DNA from: an uncultured Tolumonas sp.
GTDB taxonomy: Bacteria > Pseudomonadota > Gammaproteobacteria > Enterobacterales > Aeromonadaceae
NCBI RefSeq assembly: GCF_963556105.2
Contig: NZ_OY829944.1
Span: 1,833,501 to 1,897,500 of the forward strand
Length of the DNA: 64,000 nt
Reading direction: 5' to 3'
In this document: positions 56,836-64,000 of the stretch, one piece after another
How positions within the stretch are numbered: the stretch's first letter is position 1
Layout of the letters: every line of letters begins with the position of its first letter
Program-made: the position numbers and the translations under genes
Notes under the pieces: model-generated
Seen by the model: only the letters and a program-made list of their open reading frames with translations
Told to the model about the DNA's origin: nothing
The model's database searches: none

Positions 56836-58764
56836 ATGCCTGTTATTACACTTCCCGATGGTAGCCAACGTCCGTTTGATAATGCCGTCACTGTATTAGA
56901 CGTCGCTGCAAGCATCGGTGCTGGTTTAGCTAAAGCCTGTATCGCTGGTCGCGTTAATGGTGAATTAGTTGATGCGTGTGAACTCATCAATGCTGATGCC
57001 ACGCTTTCTATTATTACCGCCAAAGATCAGGAAGGCTTAGAGATCCTGCGTCACTCCTGTGCACATTTGTTAGGTCACGCGATCAAACAATTGTGGCCAC
57101 AAACTAAGATGGCTATCGGACCGGTTATTGATAACGGTTTTTATTATGACGTCGATTTAGATCATATGCTGACAGAGGAAGACATTCAGGCGCTGGAAGC
57201 CCGTATGTTAGAGCTGGCACAAAAAGACTATGACGTTGTGAAAAAGACAGTGAGCTGGCAAGAAGCTCGCGATGCATTCGAAGCACGTGGCGAAACTTAT
57301 AAAATTGCCATTCTGGATGAAAATATCTCTCATGATGACAAACCAGGTTTGTACCATCATGAAGAATATATTGATATGTGCCGTGGCCCGCACGTACCTA
57401 ACATGCGTTTCTGTCATCATTTCAAATTACAGAAAACATCTGGTGCTTACTGGCGTGGCGATGCAAAAAACAAAATGTTGCAGCGTATTTACGGCACCGC
57501 ATGGGCTGATAAAAAACAACTGAACGCTTATTTGCAACGTTTGGAAGAAGCCGCTAAACGCGATCACCGTAAAATTGGTAAACAACTCGACCTGTATCAT
57601 ATGCAGGAAGAAGCGCCTGGTATGGTGTTCTGGCACAATGATGGCTGGATTATTTTCCGTGAACTGGAAACTTTCATCCGCCAGAAATTGCGCGAATACA
57701 ATTACGAAGAAGTAAAAGGTCCATTCATGATGGATCGCGTGTTGTGGGAACGTTCAGGGCATTGGGATAAATATGCTGATGCGATGTTCACTACCTCATC
57801 AGAAAATCGTGAATATGCAATAAAGCCAATGAACTGTCCTGGTCACGTTCAGATCTTCAATCAAGGTCTGAAATCGTACCGCGATCTGCCATTGCGTATG
57901 GCCGAGTTCGGCAGCTGCCACCGTAATGAACCATCCGGTTCTTTACATGGTCTGATGCGTGTTCGTGGTTTCACACAAGATGACGCGCATATTTTCTGTG
58001 CTGAAAATCAGATCCAGGATGAGGTTTCATCGTGCATTCGTATGGTGTATGACACTTACAGTACCTTTGGCTTTAAAAATATTGCTGTAAAACTGTCTAC
58101 CCGTCCAGAAAAACGTATTGGTAGTGACGAAATGTGGGATCGTGCAGAAGAAGCACTGAGCGAAGCATTGAAGCACAACAATATCGAATTCGACCTGCAA
58201 CCGGGGGAAGGTGCCTTCTACGGTCCGAAGATCGAATTTACGCTGCATGATTGTCTGGATCGCGCATGGCAATGTGGCACTGTGCAGCTCGACTTTGCAT
58301 TACCAGGTCGTCTGAGTGCAACTTATGTTGGTGAAGATAACGACCGTCACGTACCCGTTATGATCCACCGGGCTATTCTTGGTTCTATGGAGCGCTTTAT
58401 TGGTATCCTGACTGAAGAGACTGCTGGATATTTCCCACTTTGGTTAGCACCATTACAGGCTGTCGTGATGAATATCACGGATAATCAGGCTGATTATGTG
58501 AAGCAAGTGGTTAATATTTTGAATGAATCAGGTATCCGAGCAAAAGCGGACTTGAGAAATGAGAAGATTGGCTTTAAAATCCGCGAGCATACTTTGAAAC
58601 GCGTTCCTTACATGCTGGTCTGTGGCGATAAAGAAATGGAAGCAGGCGAAATCGCAGTAAGAACCCGTAAAGGTGTTGATTTAGGCAAATTCAAAGTAAC
58701 TGATTTAGTAGACAAGTTACGCAAAGAAATCAGCACTCGTGTATTAAATATTGTGGAGGAATAA
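56836..58764 (+). CDS. thrS: Threonyl-tRNA synthetase
   Basis: This 642-residue class II synthetase, the same length as E. coli ThrRS, has an N-terminal TGS domain (1-62), an editing domain with the [10 protein letters not shown] metal/His motif (about 73-82), a catalytic core with zinc-binding Cys in [11 protein letters not shown] and motif 3 near [16 protein letters not shown], and a C-terminal anticodon-binding domain. It charges tRNA-Thr and edits Ser. It starts the thrS-infC-rpmI-rplT cluster and probably autoregulates through the hairpin just upstream. Confidence 0.97.
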   Translation: MPVITLPDGSQRPFDNAVTVLDVAASIGAGLAKACIAGRVNGELVDACELINADATLSIITAKDQEGLEILRHSCAHLLGHAIKQLWPQTKMAIGPVIDNGFYYDVDLDHMLTEEDIQALEARMLELAQKDYDVVKKTVSWQEARDAFEARGETYKIAILDENISHDDKPGLYHHEEYIDMCRGPHVPNMRFCHHFKLQKTSGAYWRGDAKNKMLQRIYGTAWADKKQLNAYLQRLEEAAKRDHRKIGKQLDLYHMQEEAPGMVFWHNDGWIIFRELETFIRQKLREYNYEEVKGPFMMDRVLWERSGHWDKYADAMFTTSSENREYAIKPMNCPGHVQIFNQGLKSYRDLPLRMAEFGSCHRNEPSGSLHGLMRVRGFTQDDAHIFCAENQIQDEVSSCIRMVYDTYSTFGFKNIAVKLSTRPEKRIGSDEMWDRAEEALSEALKHNNIEFDLQPGEGAFYGPKIEFTLHDCLDRAWQCGTVQLDFALPGRLSATYVGEDNDRHVPVMIHRAILGSMERFIGILTEETAGYFPLWLAPLQAVVMNITDNQADYVKQVVNILNESGIRAKADLRNEKIGFKIREHTLKRVPYMLVCGDKEMEAGEIAVRTRKGVDLGKFKVTDLVDKLRKEISTRVLNIVEE

Positions 58765-58767
58765 ACT

Positions 58768-59307
58768 ATAAACGGCGCAAAGAAAACTGGAAAACAAGCA
58801 CCGCGTACCCGCATCAACGGTGAGATTCGTCTAAAAGAAGTTCGACTTGTCGGTCTTGAAGGCGAAGCCCTTGGCATTGTCTCTATCGAAGAGGCCTTAG
58901 ATGCAGCGATTAAAGCAGGTGTAGACTTGGTTGAAATCAGCCCAACTGCTGAACCACCAGTTTGTCGTATTATGGATTTTGGCAAATTCCTCTATGAAAA
59001 GAGCAAATCTGTCAAAGAACAAAAGAAGAAAACCAAACAGATCCAGATCAAGGAAATTAAATTCCGTCCTGGAACTGATGAAGGCGACTATCAGGTAAAA
59101 CTACGCAACCTGATTCGTTTTCTAGAGGAAGGGGATAAGGCCAAAGTAACACTGCGTTTCCGCGGTCGTGAAATGGCACATCAAGACCTCGGCATGAACG
59201 TTCTGGAACGCGTAAAAGCTGACCTGGAAGAGATTGCTGTAGTGGAGTCTTTCCCGAAAGTGGAAGGTCGCCAAGCAGTCATGATGTTAGCCCCGAAAAA
59301 ACGGTAA
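58768..59307 (+). CDS. infC: Translation initiation factor IF-3, starting at AUA
   Basis: The 179-residue IF-3 matches E. coli IF-3 throughout ([56 protein letters not shown]). The homology and length place the start at ATA 58768, four bases after the thrS stop and seven bases after GGAGG (58755-58759 region); there is no ATG, GTG or TTG before codon 54. E. coli infC uses AUU, a codon IF-3 itself discriminates against, giving negative autoregulation. AUA should do the same here. The protein binds the 30S subunit and proofreads initiation. Confidence 0.93.
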   Translation: MNGAKKTGKQAPRTRINGEIRLKEVRLVGLEGEALGIVSIEEALDAAIKAGVDLVEISPTAEPPVCRIMDFGKFLYEKSKSVKEQKKKTKQIQIKEIKFRPGTDEGDYQVKLRNLIRFLEEGDKAKVTLRFRGREMAHQDLGMNVLERVKADLEEIAVVESFPKVEGRQAVMMLAPKKR

Positions 59308-59328
59308 TTAGGCTTTCAAGTAGAACGA

Positions 59329-59357
59329 CCATCAGATCTCGGTCTGATGGTTTTTTT
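59329..59357 (+). terminator. Terminator-like hairpin between infC and rpmI
   Basis: CCATCAGA, a 6-nt loop, TCTGATGG, then seven T's. Placed between infC and rpmI, it should reduce read-through, so rpmI-rplT may also have its own promoter. Confidence 0.85.
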
Positions 59358-59397
59358 CGCCTGATTACATAACTGGCAAATACAATGCGGAGTTCGT

Positions 59398-59595
59398 ATG
59401 CCAAAAATGAAAACTGACCGTGGTGCTGCGAAGCGCTTCAAAAAAACCGGTTCCGGTGGTTTTAAGTGCAAGCACGCTAACAAGCGTCACATCCTGACCA
59501 AGAAAACTACCAAGCGTAAGCGTCACTTGCGTGCGCCAGGCATGGTGGCCAAACCTGATTTGGCTCGAGTTGCAGCAATGCTGCCATACGCATAA
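59398..59595 (+). CDS. rpmI: Ribosomal protein bL35
   Basis: This 65-residue basic protein has [20 protein letters not shown] and [20 protein letters not shown], as in E. coli RpmI. It is co-transcribed with rplT 15 nt downstream. In E. coli bL20 represses translation of this pair through a pseudoknot upstream; such a structure was not traced here. Confidence 0.97.
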   Translation: MPKMKTDRGAAKRFKKTGSGGFKCKHANKRHILTKKTTKRKRHLRAPGMVAKPDLARVAAMLPYA

Positions 59596-59610
59596 GGGAA
59601 GGATTGACAA

Positions 59611-59967
59611 ATGCCAAGAGTTAAACGTGGTGTGACTGCTCGTGCGCGTCACAAAAAAGTTCTGAATGCAGCCAAAGGTTATTACGGTGCTCGTTCCCGT
59701 ATCTACCGTGTAGCCGTTCAAGCGGTTACTAAAGCTGGTCAGTATGCTTACCGTGACCGTCGTCAGAAAAAACGTCAATTCCGTCAATTGTGGATTGTAC
59801 GTATCAACGCTGCAGCTCGTTTAAACGGTCTGTCTTACAGCCGTTTCATCAACGGTCTGAAAAAAGCTTCTATCGAAATCGATCGTAAGATCCTTTCCGA
59901 TATCGCAGTTCATGATAAAGCGACCTTTACCGCACTGGTAGAGAAAGCGAAAGCCGCACTGGCTTAA
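59611..59967 (+). CDS. rplT: Ribosomal protein bL20
   Basis: The 118-residue product has the highly conserved [20 protein letters not shown] and [20 protein letters not shown]. It is an early 50S assembly protein and, in enterics, a translational repressor of its own operon. It has the same length as in E. coli. A strong terminator follows 18 nt after the stop. Confidence 0.97.
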   Translation: MPRVKRGVTARARHKKVLNAAKGYYGARSRIYRVAVQAVTKAGQYAYRDRRQKKRQFRQLWIVRINAAARLNGLSYSRFINGLKKASIEIDRKILSDIAVHDKATFTALVEKAKAALA

Positions 59968-59985
59968 TCAAGTACATTGCGAAGA

Positions 59986-60010
59986 GGGAGGCGAAAGCCT
60001 CCCTTTTTTT
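59986..60010 (+). terminator. Rho-independent terminator after rplT
   Basis: GGGAGGC, a GAAA tetraloop, GCCTCCC and seven T's. Confidence 0.95.
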
Positions 60011-60094
60011 ATCTGTTTTTCCCGTCAATTTGTTTTATTTCCTCGATTTAGCCTTTTCTGGCTCATGATTTGTTAGTTAATCGTCCGCATAACA

Positions 60095-60118
60095 ACTGAA
60101 TCTGTGATTCAGTCTTTT
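60095..60118 (+). terminator. Weaker stem-loop upstream of pheS
   Basis: ACTGAATC, TGT, GATTCAGT, then CTTTT. It could be a second terminator or part of pheST control. No PheM-like leader peptide with a start codon precedes it, so attenuation of the E. coli type is not supported. Confidence 0.45.
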
Positions 60119-60166
60119 GATTGCCTTATTACCGATTTATACTAGGCGGTTATGATCAAAGCGTAA

Positions 60167-61219
<1,053 letters not shown>

Positions 61220-61231
61220 GGATCAATCAAC

Positions 61232-63622
61232 ATGAAATTTAATAAAGCCTGGATTGATGAGCTGGTTCCAACCTCCTTGTCTGCAGAAGAGCTCGCCGCA
61301 CAGATCACCATGGCGGGTCTGGAAGTCGATGGTATTGAACCTGTTGCTGGTAATTTCAACGGTGTGGTTATCGGTGAAGTTGTTGAGTGTGCACAACACC
61401 CTGATGCCGATAAATTACGTGTTACCAAAGTAAATGTTGGCGAAGCAGAGTTGCTGGATATTGTTTGTGGCGCGCCAAACTGCCGTCAGGGTCTGCGTGT
61501 TGCTGTTGCCACAGTAGGTGCGGTGTTACCAGGTGATTTTGTTATCAAAAAAGCCAAACTGCGTGGTTTACCATCTCACGGTATGTTGTGTTCGTTCTCT
61601 GAATTGGGAATTGGTTCTGATCATAGCGGTATCATTGAACTGCCTTCCGATGCGCCAATTGGTACTGATGTTCGTGAATACTTATCGCTGAACGATTCTT
61701 GTATCGAAGTCGATCTGACGGCTAACCGTGCTGATTGCTTGGGTATGCTGGGTTTAGCACGTGAAATTGCCGTGTTAAATCGTTGCGAATTGAACGAACC
61801 AGAAATCAAAACAGTCGCAGCAACCTTGACTGATACTTACCCAATTAATGTGCAGGCAACAGCCGATTGTCCGCGTTATTTAGGTCGCGTATTGCGTGGC
61901 CTGAATGTAAAAGCAGAAACGCCGCTGTGGATGCAAGAACGTTTGCGTCGTTGTGGCCTGCGCTCTATTGACCCAATCGTTGATGTCACCAACTATGTTC
62001 TGCTGGAACTGGGTCAGCCAATGCATGCGTTTGATCTGGCGAAATTGCAGGGCGCAATTCAGGTTCGCCGTGCAACAGCTGGTGAAAAATTGACTCTGTT
62101 GGATCAAACCGAAGTTTCTTTACGTGATGATACGCTGATCATTGCCGATGATCGTGGTGCTATCGCGATGGCGGGCATTTTCGGTGGCGCAGAGACGGGT
62201 GTTGATGCTGAAACCACGACAGATATCATGCTGGAATGTGCATTCTTCCAACCACTGTCTATCACTGGCCGTGCTCGTGCATATGGCCTGCGCACAGACT
62301 CTTCTCATCGTTTTGAACGCGGTGTTGACCCTCAGGTTCAATACAAAGCTCTCGAACGTGCTACCGCCTTGTTGCTGGAGATCTGTGGTGGTGCTTGTGG
62401 TCCGGTGATTGATCAGTCTGCTGCTGATGAGTTGCCTGCGACTAAAACAGTAACATTGCGTCGTGAAAAACTGACCAAACTGGTTGGTATCGCATTTGAT
62501 GATGCCGAAGTTGTAGACATTCTGACCCGCCTTGGTTTGCAAGTTACGGCTACAGAAAGCGGCTGGGTGACGAATGTTCCAAGCTGGCGCTTTGATATTG
62601 CGATCGAAGAAGATTTGGTCGAGGAAATTGCCCGTATTTATGGATACGACAATATTCCTAATATCGCGCCGGAAGCGCGTTTGACTATGTCTGAACATAA
62701 AGAAGCGGAACAACCACTGAAACGTCTGCGTGATGTATTAGTTGACCGTGGCTTCCAGGAAGCGATTACCTATAGCTTTATTGATCCTAAGGTATTGTCA
62801 CTACTGGAACCATCTGCGGACCCAATTGTTCTGCCTAATCCAATTGCCTCTGACATGGCGGCAATGCGTGTATCTCTGCTGCCTGGTCTGCTGGGTGCAG
62901 TAGTGTATAACCAGAATCGTCAACAAACGCGCGTTCGTCTGTTTGAGTCTGGTTTGCGTTTTATTCGTGATACCAGTGCCGAAAATGGTATTCGTCAGGA
63001 AGCAATGCTGGCCGGTGTCATTACTGGTAACGCTGCGGAAGAGAATTGGACGATCCCAAATCGTGCGGTCGATTTCTTTGACCTGAAAGGTGATGTTGAA
63101 GCGTTGCTGGAACTGACCGCGAATACGGATGCGTACCGTTTTGTGCGTTGTGAACACCCTGCTTTGCATCCGGGGCAATCTGCAGCGATAGAATTTAATG
63201 GTAAATCAGTAGGTTACATTGGCGTTGTTCATCCATCGCTGGAGAAAAAACTGGGATTAAAGAGCAAAGCTATTGTATTTGAAGTGGAATTAGCCGCAAT
63301 TCTGCAACGAAATATTCCTGCATTTGCTGAGGTTTCTAAATTCCCGGGCAACCGTCGTGATTTAGCAATTGTGGTCGACCAAACAATTTCTGCAGATGAT
63401 ATCTTACGATTAGCAAGAAAAGTTGGCGGAAATCAGGTAGTTGGCATAAACTTATTTGACACATACCAGGGTACTGGTGTGCCGGATGGCAAAAAGAGTC
63501 TGGCATTCAGTATTGTTCTGCAAAACACAGAACGAACTCTGGAAGATAAGGAGATTGCTGAAACAATGGAACGCGTTGTCGATGCACTCCGAGTAGAGTT
63601 CAATGCTACTTTGAGGGACTAG
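61232..63622 (+). CDS. pheT: Phenylalanyl-tRNA synthetase beta subunit
   Basis: This 796-residue protein (795 in E. coli) has an EMAP-II-like tRNA-binding domain (about 40-150), the B3/B4 editing domain (about 210-375), B5 (about 400-475), a class II-like core (about 485-690) and a C-terminal anticodon-binding FDX-ACB domain (about 700-796; [17 protein letters not shown]). It edits mischarged Tyr-tRNA-Phe and binds tRNA. It ends two bases before ihfA, so the genes are co-transcribed. Confidence 0.96.
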   Translation: MKFNKAWIDELVPTSLSAEELAAQITMAGLEVDGIEPVAGNFNGVVIGEVVECAQHPDADKLRVTKVNVGEAELLDIVCGAPNCRQGLRVAVATVGAVLPGDFVIKKAKLRGLPSHGMLCSFSELGIGSDHSGIIELPSDAPIGTDVREYLSLNDSCIEVDLTANRADCLGMLGLAREIAVLNRCELNEPEIKTVAATLTDTYPINVQATADCPRYLGRVLRGLNVKAETPLWMQERLRRCGLRSIDPIVDVTNYVLLELGQPMHAFDLAKLQGAIQVRRATAGEKLTLLDQTEVSLRDDTLIIADDRGAIAMAGIFGGAETGVDAETTTDIMLECAFFQPLSITGRARAYGLRTDSSHRFERGVDPQVQYKALERATALLLEICGGACGPVIDQSAADELPATKTVTLRREKLTKLVGIAFDDAEVVDILTRLGLQVTATESGWVTNVPSWRFDIAIEEDLVEEIARIYGYDNIPNIAPEARLTMSEHKEAEQPLKRLRDVLVDRGFQEAITYSFIDPKVLSLLEPSADPIVLPNPIASDMAAMRVSLLPGLLGAVVYNQNRQQTRVRLFESGLRFIRDTSAENGIRQEAMLAGVITGNAAEENWTIPNRAVDFFDLKGDVEALLELTANTDAYRFVRCEHPALHPGQSAAIEFNGKSVGYIGVVHPSLEKKLGLKSKAIVFEVELAAILQRNIPAFAEVSKFPGNRRDLAIVVDQTISADDILRLARKVGGNQVVGINLFDTYQGTGVPDGKKSLAFSIVLQNTERTLEDKEIAETMERVVDALRVEFNATLRD

Positions 63623-63624
63623 CT

Positions 63625-63945
63625 ATGGCCTTGACCAAAGCCGATATTGCAGAACATCTTTTTACTGAGTTGGGTATAAGCAAACGTGACTCCAAAGAAC
63701 TGGTAGAAACGTTTTTTGAGGATATCCGACTGGCCCTTGAAACTGGCGAGCAAGTGAAAATATCTGGCTTTGGTAATTTCGAACTCCGGACGAAAAACCA
63801 ACGTCCGGGGCGAAATCCGAAAACAGGCGAAGATATTCCAATCACTGCAAGACGAGTAGTAACCTTCCGTCCTGGACAGAAGCTGAAATCCCGGGTTGAG
63901 CATGCAAGACCTGTGGATGATGATAGTGACGGTGGTGATGAATAA
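63625..63945 (+). CDS. ihfA: Integration host factor alpha subunit
   Basis: This 106-residue HU/IHF-family protein begins [20 protein letters not shown]. The DNA-intercalating beta arm contains the [15 protein letters not shown] segment with its Pro, and the GFGNFELR core is present. E. coli IhfA has 99 residues; the acidic tail ([10 protein letters not shown]) is slightly longer here. It bends DNA as a heterodimer with IhfB. pheT-ihfA adjacency is conserved in gammaproteobacteria. Confidence 0.97.
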   Translation: MALTKADIAEHLFTELGISKRDSKELVETFFEDIRLALETGEQVKISGFGNFELRTKNQRPGRNPKTGEDIPITARRVVTFRPGQKLKSRVEHARPVDDDSDGGDE

Positions 63946-64000
63946 ATAAAATGTATGGTCCGCCCCGTTATTGCAAGAACAAACTTCAATGACGGGATTG

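Overview
The window looks like chromosome of a gammaproteobacterium, most likely a relative of Aeromonadaceae/Tolumonas. This is an inference from gene order (thrS-infC-rpmI-rplT-pheS-pheT-ihfA, a hisL-led his operon, btuCD-dgkA) and from protein similarity recalled from memory; no search was run. The right third (about 47.6-64 kb) is core genome. The left two thirds are accessory: small redox and regulator modules, signalling genes, mobile DNA and several decayed genes.

Left to right. 0-1.7 kb: the tail of a DJ-1/PfpI protein, an amidohydrolase and a remnant of a zinc alcohol dehydrogenase. 1.7-7.6 kb: six minus-strand genes (YqhD-type alcohol dehydrogenase, DUF1330, NAD(P)H oxidoreductase, SDR, aldo/keto reductase, ABM monooxygenase) facing a divergent LysR gene; they read as a stress-induced carbonyl/quinone reduction operon. 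7.8-12.2 kb: two more regulator/enzyme pairs (old yellow enzyme + AraC, TetR + NmrA-like). 12.4-15.6 kb: an AT-rich patch with a YjbR-type gene and a two-gene unit coding a divergent NdpA-like protein and a membrane-anchored protein, the best candidate here for an undescribed system. 16-24 kb: an N-terminally truncated katG, a thioredoxin-like protein, an orphan YafN antitoxin, a GAF-PAS-GGDEF protein, cytochrome b562, a zinc-ribbon protein and a CDF metal exporter. 24.6-27.5 kb: an IS5-type transposase remnant, an HD-GYP protein and a solitary HhH + PD-(D/E)XK-like nuclease.

27.6-33.4 kb: DedA, a PAP2 phosphatase, a two-component system and a DedA-PAP2-LssY fusion, plausibly a lipid-carrier recycling and envelope-stress locus. 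33.5-37.2 kb: a frameshifted SDR, a patatin-like lipoprotein, an NAD(P)-binding protein and an AraC regulator. 37.9-42.2 kb: a fructose-type PTS EIIBC, a shikimate dehydrogenase-like protein and an SgrR-like regulator. 42.3-47.5 kb: an IS200/IS605 element nested in a decayed IS5-family transposase, then a mobilizable-element module (relaxase, MobC-like protein, candidate oriT, tyrosine integrase). This module abuts hisA where hisF and hisIE would be expected.

47.6-53.5 kb: hisLGDCBHA on the minus strand with leader peptide and attenuator. 53.7-64 kb: a His-rich small protein, btuC, btuD, dgkA, rplY, thrS with an apparent tRNA-mimic operator, infC starting at AUA, rpmI, rplT, pheS, pheT and ihfA.

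At smaller scale there are two dispersed palindromic families: family A with five copies, four of them between convergent genes, and family B with three hairpins that share a loop but have different, self-complementary stems. No rRNA, tRNA or CRISPR array was seen.
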